64,000 bases of DNA from Tolypeutes matacus (taxonomy: Eukaryota > Chordata > Mammalia > Cingulata > Chlamyphoridae): positions 30,771,059 to 30,835,058 of the forward strand of contig JAKSZT010054334.1 in NCBI GenBank assembly GCA_026826555.1, read 5' to 3'. The translations under genes and the position numbers were made by a program. The notes below the pieces were generated by a model, which did not search any database, was not told the DNA's origin, and was given only the letters and a program-made list of their open reading frames with translations. This document shows, piece after piece, positions 21,447-32,805 of the stretch (positions within the stretch are counted from its first letter, which is position 1; the number at the start of each line of letters is the position of its first letter).

Positions 21447-22079
21447 ATGGGTTAGAGTTTCTCATTTCTCCCCAGTCCAAATTTACCTCCCTTAGAGTGC
21501 AAGCAGAGTGCAAGCAGAGTGCTGGTGACCCCACCTACTTTATGATCCCCAACACTCCTCTCAGCCCCACCCATGATGTTTCATTCCTCTGGGCAGTTGT
21601 TGATAATTCCCAACTGTGTGGGGACATTACTGTTTTGTCTGTTTAGGGCTTTAGTGGGTTTTAGAAGGCCTCCTATCTCAGAATGTGTGGTGTTGGTCAA
21701 ATTTCAGTCATGGCCCCTGGTGTCATAGAACCGCAGAACCGCACCTGGGGCTTGCACCAAGGATGGTCAGACCAGATGGAGCTCTTCCTGGATATCTCAC
21801 ACTTGAACTGGTCCTCTTCAGTCACAGAGTTGGAAGGGTGCTTCTGCAGCCAAGAGGGAATGTTGCCAAACCACGGGGAGCTGTGAGACAGAGGAGAGTC
21901 CCTAGTTGTTTGTAAAAACAGTTCCACACTGGCCCTTCCTGGTTACATAAGGAAAATGAATTCCCTTTATTTTCTTAAGCTAGTTTGCATTGGGTTTCTG
22001 TCACTTTTCATCAAAGAGTCCAGACTTTGCTAGGTACCTTTCTCCTCTTTCCCACTACAGTTGGCTTCCAGGCTTAGTT
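21447..22079. other. no gene confirmed; GC-moderate segment
   Basis: Includes tandem GAGTGCAAGCA units at about 21495-21520. Overlapping open frames of 67-76 codons on both strands lie at 21683-21927. Neither frame has a recognisable domain, and being open on both strands reflects composition. It may be an unidentified old repeat. Confidence 0.35.
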
Positions 22080-22315
22080 TAAGCAACCTCATTTCTTCTA
22101 AAAAGTCCATTCTTACCCTTAGACTAGACTGAGACACCTCTCTCTTAATTCTTCTCAGTACTTCTATCTTAGTACTTAACACATTATGTTGAAATTATAA
22201 TGTGCATAAATCTATATCTCCTGCTATATATTCTTCTCCTAGGTCTGAATCCTCAGTACAAGCCCACATTCAGTAGATGCTCAGTAAATGTTTATATCAC
22301 TGAATAACAAAGCAA
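22080..22315 (+). mobile_element. L2 3' end fragment
   Basis: AACCTCATTTCTTCTAAAAA, then TATATTCTTCTCCTAGGTCT and the closing AGTAGATGCTCAGTAAATGT, the hallmark L2 tail. Confidence 0.65.
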
Positions 22316-23637
22316 GGGCTTGCCTACTTTTCTGAACTACATGCAAATAAATAGTTCCTTAGTAAAGGTTTTTGGTGAGAAGTATGCAACATAAAATCCC
22401 TTTTAATTATTTTTAGCATTACAGGAGTGACCTAATTCTGGTCATTAGACTAATGAGTGATCATTTTAGAAAATTTAGCAAACAAAGGAAAAAAGTTTCC
22501 TGTAATCTTACCACTCATATGCTTGATAGACTTAAGACATATGTTTCCTCAGAGTTCTCAAGAATGAAAAGGTACATAGAAACAAAGCTAAAATCTGGAT
22601 TGCTCATAATAATAATTTGTACATTTATTACTAGTTTCTTCAAATAACTAGAAAATATGTTACAACTTCTAGATGATATTCTGTAATTGATTATTTGAAG
22701 TTATTTAGTAAAGCTGTTGTCAAGTCTGTTGGCAGCCTTGTCTCCCTATTATTCTCTCAGGGACACCTCTAGAAACAGTCTGAGCTTGCCGCATGTGTTT
22801 ATTTGCCAGGGTCCCCTCCCCGGGAGCAGAGATTGAATCCAGCTCATTTAAAGCCACATGGATCTGGTTCACCTTGTCTTTGGGAATCAGCAATGATTTT
22901 CTTGGTTACAGTGGAAGGGTTGTGGGTGCAGTAGTGTGGGAAGGCAAGTGTGAGCACACATACTTGGGGATAGAGCCACCGTGACCAGTCATATTAAAGG
23001 AGGGGGTGGGTGGAGACAGAGTGAGGTGCTATGTATGCCAAAGGAGCTCTCATTGCACATGCAAAAACCTTAGGGAGCAAGTGTTTATATCTAGAGAAAT
23101 CAAATGGGGAATAAAAGAAGGGAGAGTCAAAACAGAAACAGCCATCTGCACTTTATAATAAACATTTGTTAGGTTGTGATTTCTCCATCTGTTCTCTGAC
23201 TAGCCTGGTGTAAAGCAACAACACTTGAAAAGAGAAGCCCTTGTAAAGTCCTCTTTCCCAATTATGTCATTTTCTCATTCTGCTTTACAAATACAAGTAG
23301 TGACCCTTTGATTATGTTTGGAAAGAAGATGGAGGCTATTAAGAAAGAAAAGAGATTTTGGAGTGCATGCTTCAATGGGTGAGAGGGCTTTGTGGACAGT
23401 TTTGAAATATAGCCTATTTAATTTAGAATTCACATAAATACCATTTGTTTCACTTTCAAGAAATGAGACATTGCTCACTAAACTCCATTTCTCAGAATGT
23501 GAAATTGCCAACCTTTAAAGTGTGTTTCACAGCGAGAAAGGAATAACTTCCAGCATAAAGCCTGCAATTTTCATCATCTCTCTATTCAGGAGTGATTACA
23601 TGGTAAATGTATGGTGATATATAGCTTCAGAAATTGT
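22316..23637. other. no gene recognised; possible old repeat at 22440-22690
   Basis: 22440-22690 has AAAATTTAGCAAACAAAGGA and TGTAATCTTACCACTCATAT, a pattern seen in a common ancient mammalian repeat also suspected at 43910-44060 and 49720-49960. The remainder is unassigned. Confidence 0.35.
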
Positions 23638-23649
23638 GAGAATATATAT

Positions 23650-24140
23650 TTTTTAAGATTTATTTTTATTTACTTATTTCTCCCCACCTCCTTGTTGTTT
23701 GCACTTGCTCTGTCTGTTCGTCTTCCTTGTTTCTTTTGGAGGCATCAGGAACTGAACCTGGGACCCCTGATGTGGGAAGGAGGCGCCTTATTGCTTGAGC
23801 CAGCTCTGTTCTCTGCTTTGTTGTGTCTCTCATTATGTTTTTCTTCTTGTGTCTCCTGTTGTGTCTTCCTGTTTCATTAGCTTGCCGTGCCTGCCCGTGG
23901 CATCAGCTCGCTGTCTTACTCTTCTTCTTTAGGAGGCACCGGGAACCTCCATTCCCTGCTTTGTGTCGCTCATTATGTTTTTCTTCTTGTGTCTCTTGTT
24001 GAGTTATCTTGTTATGTCAAGTTGCCATGCCTGCCAGTGGTGCCAGCTCGGTGTCTTCTTTAGGAGGCACCGGGAACTGAGCCAGGGACCTTCCATGTGG
24101 TAGGTGGGAGCCCAATCACTTGAGCCACATCCACTTCCCT
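23650..24140 (-). mobile_element. dimeric SINE with duplicated linker
   Basis: On the minus strand: head (24140-24060), linker, a partial head 3' end plus second linker copy (about 23940-23820), second tRNA-like module (about 23820-23740), then a tail ending AAATAAAAATAAATCTT. The linker motif CATTATGTTTTTCTTCTTGT occurs twice on the plus strand (about 23831 and 23970). Flanking GAGAATAT at 23638-23645 and 24142-24149 is a probable target duplication. Confidence 0.85.
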
Positions 24141-24902
24141 AGAGAATATTTTATATAAACCTGGATTCGGAACTGTCAGATGTATTTGCCATGATTTCTT
24201 TTTCATGTTCATCAGCCTGCTTGCTGTAGTAGAAAATAAATTTTCCTGCTTAACCCTTCTCTGGTGATTTAGAGTGAAGTTTCTTTATTTTGCTTCTTTT
24301 ATTCCAGAAGGATATTTTTTGGAATACTTTATTAATAGTTTATAGAATTAATCTAAAAATCTATTCATTCTGTTCAGGTTCTTCAGGACTACTCTATGCT
24401 CTGAAAGTAAAATGAATTCTCAGATAGGTTTTCTAAGTTCCTCTTTTTATCTCTCTGCCTTAAAGGTTTTTTTTTGTTGTTGTTGTTGTTATTATTGTTC
24501 ATTAGTAATGAGTAATTTCAGATTTTTTCAATTTTCTTATTTTTCTTCTTAAAACATGTAATTTGTCATAGGGACATGTCTGTTTGTCCATCCCCCCCCT
24601 TCCCTTTCCTTCCTTTGTTTCTTTTCTCCCTCCTCCCTTCCTCTCTTCCTTTTGTAGCAGTTTTATATACATAATTTAAAAACTATTTTGGGACCATTAA
24701 ATTAAATGCTTTTTACTTTATTTCATCAAGGATTTGTTTTTTGAGGAAAAATTATATAGATGGTTTTATCTGACAAAAACTTAAATACCCTGGCATGAAG
24801 TCCTGGAGAATAGTATCACATCTGTCAAGCCCTGAAGCTTTAGGTGTGCAAAATTGGATGGGAAGATCCTAAAAGCCCTTGGTCAAACTTGTATCACTTT
24901 TT
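24141..24902. other. no gene recognised; pyrimidine-rich tract
   Basis: 24590-24660 is almost pure C/T on the plus strand. A short (TTG)n lies at about 24476-24490. Nothing else recognised. Confidence 0.5.
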
Positions 24903-25262
24903 AAAAAGATTTAATTTATTTATCCCCCCCCCCCTTGTTGTTTGAGGTCACTGTCTGCTCTCTGTGTCCATTTGCTGTGTGCAAATGTCTCCTTATCTTC
25001 TCTCTAGGAGGCACTGGGAACCAAACCTGGGACCTTCCATGTGGGAGAGTGGCGCTCAATCACTCGAGCCACCTGAGCTCCCTGGTTTGTTGTGTCTTTC
25101 ATTGCCTTTCCTCTTTGTCTCTTTGTTGCATCATATTGTTGCGTCAGCTCGCAGTGCCAGCCGATCGTGCCAGCTTGCCTTCTCCAGGAGGCACTGGGAA
25201 CTGAACCCAGGACCTCCTATGTGGTAGGTGAGAGCCCAATCACTTGAGCCACATCCGCTTCC
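24903..25262 (-). mobile_element. dimeric tRNA-derived SINE
   Basis: Minus strand: head GGGAAGCGGATGTGGCTCAA at 25262, B box, linker with AGCTGGCACGATCGGCTGGC, second tRNA-like module (about 25080-25010) beginning GGGAGCTCAGGTGGCTCGAG, then tail ending GGGGGATAAATAAATTAAAT. Same layout as 62495-62898. Target duplication unclear (only CACTTT on both sides). Plus-strand frames here are shadows. Confidence 0.9.
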
Positions 25263-25844
25263 CCACTTTGTTTTATAAGGCCACCCCAGAAGTTCTGTTC
25301 CATATTAGGACTTCAGATTTACTGGTTGAACTGTGGAACTGGACTCTTTCTTGTGATTAGATCAAACTAAGGTTTATTTTCGTGATGGAGATTATGATTA
25401 AGTTTGTTCTGCCTTCTCTAGACTGTTGGTTTCTATATTGACTTACTTTTGTAGGGTCACACATTCATAAACACTTAACTTTCTCTGCTGTTTTCTGAAA
25501 GGGAAAATGATCAAGCATAAGGATGTCATGGATATGAAATATTAGTGATAAAGAACTTGTAAATGTCAAATATAAAAATGACATAATTTTGATCATGATG
25601 CTTTACTTCTCCATGGATCCTTTTTGTGATGTGGTGTTCCTGAATATCTCTGCACTTGTCTTGTATTTGGGCACTTCTCATAATTTTCTATAGAGATGGA
25701 CATGGGATAACAATTTAGTACTTAAGCAGTAATCATTAAAATTGGAGTATTTCTGCTTGACAGTCTTTCTTAATTTTGTTTTAAATTTAGGAGAAAATCA
25801 CAGTAGTAGCAAATGTATTTGGAAATTGTTTTTAAATTACTTTC
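25263..25844. other. no gene recognised
   Basis: AT-rich, stops in all frames, no repeat identified. Confidence 0.45.
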
Positions 25845-26005
25845 ATATAAATCATCTCATTTGAATCTTACACTGTCCTGTTAGGTATAGTCAGTACAAA
25901 TGTCTTTGTCTCAATTTTACTGATGTGAAAATAAGCTTTTATCTGATAGTTAAGTTTCACAGTAGCTTTAATTGTACAATTGGGATTTGAACACAGGATC
26001 CTTGG
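25845..26005 (-). repeat. MIR
   Basis: ATAAATCATCTCATTTGAAT, CTGTTAGGTATAGTCAGTAC, CTCAATTTTACTGATGTGAA and GGGATTTGAACACAGGATCC are the MIR blocks in reverse order. Confidence 0.75.
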
Positions 26006-27580
26006 CTTGATAATTTTTTCCAATAAATAATGTTCCCTCTACAATAGAGACTATTAATTTTACAGAAGGATATTGAACTTTATAATAAATTGCCACATAG
26101 GCTTTTTTAATGATCAGTTTCCACAGACATTGATAATTTGACTTGATTTACCGATGTTTGATTAAAAGGAAGCTATAGTCACATTTACGTTGGAGTTGTA
26201 GAAAACAGTATTGCTGGAATCATCACTTTCCTACGCCACTCTTGGGGCATGTAGTGAACATGTGTTCCCTTTGCAATGTAGCACCTTCCCACTCAGTCTG
26301 GCTCTTTGAGGTTGTTGCCTAATGAAAGTGGCGAACAGGAGAGAATGGTCCAAAGTTGGTGATGCAGGATGGTAGGGTTCTGGTGTGGTATCTGTAATTG
26401 CCTTTTTCTTTAGGATTTCATTGTTCCTCTTTCAAAGGAATGTCCCTAAAATCTGTCCCTTAACCACTTGACTCATTCATTTATTTGATACCTTTAAAAA
26501 GCATTTAAATTTTTATTTGAGACATCTTCCCATCTATTTAATAATATCTCTTAGGTTTGCTGATACGGAACTTGACTTTCTCAGTTTTTTTTTTTTTTAT
26601 TTATTTTTTATTTTTTTTATGTGATAATCTTCTCTTGAGGCCATCCTTTCCAGTTAACAAATAGTTCCCTTTCAGGGTATGCTAAGAAAATAATTAATAT
26701 ATTCTGTTTCTCAAAATACTATTAGATTTCTCTTAATTAAAACTTGTAGCTATGAATATCATATATATGTTTATTAGAGCCTTCTTGAAGTCACATAATA
26801 CCTCAGTTTTGAGAGATGAATTTTTAAGTCATCAGACAGGTAATTTATAAAAAAGTAGTACTTAAGAATATGTATTAAAATTTGATTGTCCCAAACTTTT
26901 TATTTACTTTATTTTTGCATTACTATAGCTGATATATTCTTCATGATACACTCTTGATTAAAGTGAAAAATATGTTTGGAAAATGAACATTGGCCATTAA
27001 ACAGAGTAGGGAATATTAGATATTATTATGTTTTATGCACAGGTATTTTTGTAGACATTACTCTAAATTCTAGGGCATGGTAAAGTAGAACTGATTCTTC
27101 ATTGGTCATATGGTGAAACCCCCAACAAAACAGGAACTTTGTAGCTTGACTTTAGAAGAGGGGAGGTCTTTTTTCAGAATCTGGAGTACAAGTGTCCCTC
27201 GTTTTCTAAATATAATTTATCCAAACTCAGAGTTGGTTAAGGACACTTATATTTCAACCGGTGTGATGGTGTTGGGAAATAATAAACCTATGAAAAGATA
27301 CACAAGTTCATGGATTACATCCTTGCTCTTTCCCATCCTTGACCGTTGATAAGGAACATGATTTCTACAATGAATAAATGTTATGTATATGTTTGCATTG
27401 TTTTCCTCTGTGTTTACGAATGCATTTATATAGCACGCCCATATCTAAGCATGTATCTACACACACACACGAGCATAAAATGCTGTTTGAGCAAATTGCT
27501 ATTGATATTTGTTTTATATTCATAAACTATGAATAGAGGCCTGTGTCTGTTACAGGCTTCATTCTTTTCTCTGATGATAT
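26006..27580. other. no gene recognised
   Basis: Repeat-poor by eye, with a T-rich run at 26586-26620. The 79-codon frame at 27110-27349 has no domain or splice context. I see nothing else. Confidence 0.4.
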
Positions 27581-27594
27581 AAAACATAATGTGA

Positions 27595-27848
27595 GGGGAG
27601 CGGATGTGCTTAAGCAGTTGAGCGCCAGCTTCCCACCTGGGAGGTCCCGGGTTTGGTTCCTGGTGCCTCCTAAAAACAACAATAACAAAAAAACAAAAAG
27701 CAAACAAATGAAAAAACCAACTCAGGGGAGCCAGTGTGGCTTAGTGGTTGACCGTTGTGGCTCAGTGGTTGAGTGCCGGCTTCCCACATATGAGTCCTGA
27801 GTTCAATCCCTGGCCCTCATACCTCAAAAACAAACAAACAAAAACCAA
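27595..27848 (+). mobile_element. compact dimeric tRNA-derived SINE
   Basis: Two plus-strand heads, from 27595 and about 27725, each followed by an A/C-rich tail. One duplication, AAAACATAATGTGA (27581-27594) / AAAACGTAATGTGA (27849-27862), brackets both, with none between, so the pair inserted as a unit. The second head has its A-box region duplicated (GTGGCTTAGTGGTTGA then GTGGCTCAGTGGTTGA). Confidence 0.88.
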
Positions 27849-27862
27849 AAAACGTAATGTGA

Positions 27863-29389
27863 TTTTTAAAATTTCTCATTGACCCTTTTCACAAACAAAA
27901 AAGCTGTTCATGCAAAATTAGGATTGCCATCACTTGTGGCTCTGTGTAATGGTAATCCAAGTATATAGGGTATGAGAGGTTTTATGATAATTGTCTGATT
28001 CAACAGTGATAGTTTCCACAGTTAATTTATTTTTATCTCCAGGATGCATGGGATTTTTAAGCAGTGAGGCTGCTGTCTTCATTAATGCTGTGAAAGTTGA
28101 CCCTGTTCCCCTAAAGAAAAGCTGTATGGTTGGAAGTATGGGAGCCACTGAAAATGAATGATAAAGGACCCTGCCCGTGTTTATGGCCAGCTTCTGGCTA
28201 AGAAGGCAAAGACTTCTGCAGTGTTGGCAGATGCAGCTGTGCTTCCATTTCAAAATAGGCAAGGTGAGATAATCCAGGGAACTGTGTTGCCAAAAATTCA
28301 TTTTAGAAGAATGTTGTTCTTCATTGTCTGTTTTATTTCATTTTTGTTGGGGTCAGTCTCCTTGCTCGATACATAGAGTGACTTAACTTACAGTGAAGAA
28401 TATTGCTTTTGTTTATAAGAGCAAAAGGAAACTATTATACCTTAATTCCTGATTTGTTTGTTTTTCTAGAAAAATAAATCTAGTATATTTTTAGGTCAGT
28501 GAACACCATACTGGAAACAATACTTATTGTTATGTATATGACTGAAAAGTGAGGTAGAAAATGTGCTGGAGGAGTATGCAGAAAATAGGAAATTTTCCAA
28601 GGTAAATTTTCAATATTCTTTCCTTAAAAGCCTGATTTGGTAGTTTACACCAGACCTTAGCATAGAATGGTAAAAATGCAGACATATGTTTAAGAATATG
28701 TCTCATGAAATGAAGCCTTTATACTGTTACATATGAACTTTTCTTGCTTTACTCCATGCCTCCCCCCCCCCCCCTAAAAAAAGCAACTCCCCAAACCATG
28801 GTAAACCAACGAACCAACCACTGTGAGTGAAGGCTGCATTTTATATCCCCTGAAAGTTTCAATACTTGTAGAGAATACCTGGTATTAAACACATACTGAC
28901 TTTATTCTTCTTGTTTATAGTCTTACATTATATTTATTTCAGTCCTTCTTCCTATTGAAAAAGCTGTTAAGTACATCAGAAATCGATGAATAGTTCACAA
29001 AGTTAATTACCAGGCATTAATGAGAAATGTAATTTAGCAATATTTTTGTTCTTCCAAGCCATGCAGGATGAAAGAGAATAGAATTGAATGTTTTAAAGAT
29101 TTTTTGCTTCAATGCTGAGTAAAGCACTGGTGTATATGCTGTAATGGATGCAAAGATGAGTAAGATCAGTGGTCCCAGTTCTCCCAGGATCTAATAAGTT
29201 GAGTGAAGGAGAGAGATATTGATTAGTTAATAATTTGAAACAGTGATCGTAGGACAAACGGGACTTGTTCAGTGAGGTATAAATACAAAAGGAGCCAGCC
29301 TTAAGCTTTAGGCTGGAGCTGTGGTGGCGGTGGGACTGATGAGCTGCTTTAAAAGTTCTTTTTTAATCACATTGATATCATGTTGTATT
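27863..29389. other. no gene confirmed
   Basis: Includes a plus-strand 72-codon frame (28158-28376) with even composition that could be an exon remnant, but it lacks convincing splice sites and I do not call it. A C-run lies at 28762-28774. 29130-29340 resembles an unnamed ancient repeat. Confidence 0.35.
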
Positions 29390-29404
29390 AAAAGTGAGTG
29401 TTCC

Positions 29405-29657
29405 AGCATGGATGAACCTGGAGGACATTATGTTGAGTGAAGCAAGCCAGACACAAAAGGACAAATACTGTATGAATGCATTACTATGAACCAAATATAT
29501 TGTGTAATATATTGTTTGATTAAAAAAAAAAAATTACATGTATCCATTACATTTAATTGAGAAATGTATATATTTATTCATCTGTGTTTACTTTTTAGTT
29601 TTTAATTGTTTATGTTTTCAATTATTAAATGTACAAAATAAAGTTTAAAAAAAAAAA
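29405..29657 (+). mobile_element. 5'-truncated young L1 3' end
   Basis: Only the last roughly 250 bp: CATGGATGAACCTGGAGGAC (end of ORF2, with MNALL and TGA stop), 3'UTR, and AAATGTACAAAATAAAGTTT plus A-tail. Nearly the same as the 3' end of L1 copy B. Target duplication AAAAGTGAGTGTTCC at 29390-29404 and 29658-29672 is exact. Confidence 0.95.
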
Positions 29658-29674
29658 AAAAGTGAGTGTTCCTA

Positions 29675-29779
29675 GGGGAGCCGATGTGGCTCAGTGGTTG
29701 AGTGCTGGCTTCCCACATACAAGGTCCCAGGTTCAATCCCAGGCCCCGGCACCACAAAAAAAAAAAAAAAAAAAAAAAA
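29675..29779 (+). mobile_element. short tRNA-derived SINE monomer
   Basis: Head GGGGAGCCGATGTGGCTCAG, B box GGTTCAATCCCAGG, then a pure A-tail of more than 20. It sits immediately after the second target copy of the preceding L1. A third, looser copy, AAAAGTGTTTATTCC (29780-29794), follows it, so both elements used the same target. Confidence 0.92.
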
Positions 29780-29794
29780 AAAAGTGTTTATTCC

Positions 29795-32610
29795 CCAGAT
29801 ACTCACTCTTTCTACTTTTGTTAAAGATTTTGGTTTTAGATATTTTCCTTTTCATTTAGTGGTTGGAAATCAATAGCCTTTTGTGGTTGTTAACAGACAT
29901 TGGGTTGTGCAAGATGCTTTCCCAAGCCTGTGTGTGTGTTGCCCCATCAAGTAAGAAGTTGAGCTGGTGGCTGAGTAGTTCTTAGAATCTTAGATCAGGT
30001 TTCTAGGAAATAAATGCCATTTTGAGGTGAATAAGAACAAGCATTATTGGTTTATATGTGTTTATCCTACTATGTCTAGAATCAAAGGGTTAGCTTTAGC
30101 CAATCATAGCAGAAAGGGAACTCCTCCCATTTATTAGCTGAATGCGTTTCCTGTGAAATCACTTAGTAATGTGATTCACTAATCAGTCTTAGTTTTGAAA
30201 AAATGAGCAAACTTGATTTGTGACATAAGTATTATTTAAAATGATTTTAAAAAGCTACCCCAAAATTCAATGTTATTAAAAGCTTTTAAATTTATAAAGT
30301 GGTTTTCTTGGAGCAATTCCCTACCCATAATTTTTTGAAGTTACTTTAAGAGAAAATAAAATTTATGATATTAAAATAGAGCAAAGGCTTCAAAAGAAAC
30401 GGTACTTGGAAGGCCTTAAAATGGAGACTAAACAGAAAAAGAAGCTGTGAAGTTACTGTGTAATGGTTTGCAGTCTCATACAGAGGTCTTCCTTCTCCAC
30501 CCTTCATACTTAGAATCAGAGGAATTAAAATGTCTGGAATTGATTGATTTCCTCACCTGCTTTGGTTTGTTCCCCCTCCAGCTTACTTCGTTATTCAATC
30601 TCTTTCTTCTCTTGTACTGATTACTTGCCTTCTTCTTCTTTTTTTTTTTCAGTTTTAAGGGAAAACTCTCTTTTTCTTAAAAACAAATTATAGCTTTGGT
30701 AGTAAGGTATTGGCTCTAACAAACTACTTGTTTGAATAGGCCTCCCTGTATTTTTACTGCATATGTTATTTTTATGCCTCTTTCTTTTGGAAAGAAGTAA
30801 TATATTAACTTACTGTGATAGTTATCTGAAATTTACAAATTAGCTTTAAACAAAGAAAGAAGCTTAAATATATAGATACCTATATCTATATAAATTAAAA
30901 TGAATATAGATATGTTACAGTAAAACTGTAGCAACTTTCTGTTGACTTATGGCAAATGCCAGCTTTCTATTTATATCTAGTTTGTGACTACTTTGGGCTA
31001 ATATTTACAGTTTCTACTTTATAGTGCTGTTGCTTTGAGACACTTTTTCCCTCCAAGAGTAACTCTAGTATAATGTCATTGCAATATGTTTTCTCTATTG
31101 ATTGATTCATTCAGCCTAACTAGTAGAGAATGTAGTTCTAAAATTGGCCTGATTTTTTGAAATTTAATTTGATAAAACCTATAAGGCAAATTAAAGGAAA
31201 ATTGGTGGCTAGACATTCAAAAAAAAAAGCAAAGTTAAAGTAAGAATTCATTAAAAAATCCTAACACAGCTGAATACTTGATTGAATTCCCTAGTTTATT
31301 TTGCTTTTGTAGAGAGATAGCCTGAATATTCTGTGACATTTAGGAATGCATTGAAGAGGTTTTTTCTTTCTTTCTCGGACCTCATTTTTAGTAGGAAAAA
31401 GTAAATTTTACCCCCAGAGAAGATACTTTTTTTTCATAGTCTTTGTGGCACAGTTTGAATGATAATTCAATAGGCATGTAACAGAAATTATGCAATTTTT
31501 TAAAAGATGGATTTAAACATTGTAAAGGATTGAATTTATTGAAGAATTTTTTGATAATGGACCATTTCTAGTAGGATTTCTCATTATTTTAAAATGTAAG
31601 ATATTTAAATCTCCAAGTTTTTAACTATGATGATTCCTAAATTAATTAATTTCACCTGTATGATTAATGAATCTTTGCTTGACACCAAAGCTGTGTGCTT
31701 ATCAAAGGTTTTAAGATGGCGATAAATGAAATAGTGTCTGGGATTATGTGTTACAGCTTCTCTTCTTGGTTATGAGAAAGGACACTGATTTCATTTTGCA
31801 GCTATCATAGAGGCAGTGGCTTCTCAAGTTCAAACCTGAATTACTTGGACTTTTTCTTCAAAGCCAGTTTCTTAATGCTGTATTAGTCAGCACAGCAATA
31901 AACTCCATGAAGTCAGGGGCCAGATGGACTCATCATCTTTGCTCATTATTTTAGAATGTGAGCCAACAATGCTGACCCTTTGGAATAAGGTCTGTGTTTA
32001 TTATAATAGGTGACAAAAATATTTAAAAACTAAACCTGCATTTGAGGGCAAAGTCTTTGTACATAATGTACCTATTCGGGTGGGGCACAGAAATGTCTTT
32101 GGAGAATGTGTGATGAAATGGAAGCATAAAGAACAAGTGATTGATTCATTCCAATGCCAGTAATTAAGCTGTCACCATAATTAGCTTTGGAGCAAACAGA
32201 TATCTTTTATAAATTTAGAATATGGCTCTCTTTTTTAAAGAAAGTTGTAACTTTTTAAGTGATTTTTTTTTAATATTAAGGAAATGAGGCAAGTATTTTT
32301 TTAAGCCTAAAATTGTTTTATTGAAAGTATGAATTTTTGTTGAACCAGTCATAATATAGTGATTCATATCGTGTTTTTTTTTCCTTTGAAGACTATATAC
32401 ACAACTAATAGAGTACCATTGGCGCTTCTTTGAAGGGTAATTGTCCTTAGCAAAAACAATTATTCTAGAGTTCTTGTTATAGAACATTTTGTAACAGGAA
32501 AGCATGTGTAAATATACTCCAAAGGAAAATTCAGTAATAGTTTCTTTTTTTTTTTTTTTTTTAGTGCATTAGAGTTTAATTTGTTCTATATCCTTCCCAA
32601 CATTTTTTTT
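29795..32610. other. no gene recognised; weak L2 trace
   Basis: A long AT-rich stretch. 31895-31960 (AAACTCCATGAAGTCAGGGG) looks like a small L2 3' piece. A T-run lies at 32543-32562. The 96-codon minus frame at 32505-32215 is Lys/Phe-rich from AT composition and unsupported. Confidence 0.4.
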
Positions 32611-32805
32611 TTTAATTAATTTATTTTTTATTGTGGGTAAAAATCAAAATTTTCACAATACATACCAATATTTTTAAAATGATATATAAATATATATGCA
32701 TATATGTGCATTTGCTTACAAAAATGTTATTTATATATATATAAATATATTTTAAGAGGTACTTAGATTACCTAAAATATTACACGGAACCCACTGGGAT
32801 CCCCA
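32611..32805 (-). repeat. AT-rich AATAAA-terminated repeat, copy 2
   Basis: Reverse complement of the repeat at 5780-5993. On the minus strand it runs from ATGGGGATCCCAGTGGGTTC to TTACCCACAATAAAAAATAA. Its TA core is short. The two copies share their upstream boundary at about ATGGGRATCCC and have different upstream sequence, so they are separate 5'-truncated or full-length insertions. Confidence 0.7.

Noticed and set aside
21250..21534. Minus-strand protein with a Cys run
   Set aside because: The Cys run is the antisense of the (CAA)n tail of a SINE.
28158..28376. 72-codon frame that might be a host exon
   Set aside because: No convincing acceptor or donor at sensible positions, a hydrophobic tail from T-rich sequence, and an antisense frame of 123 codons over the same place.
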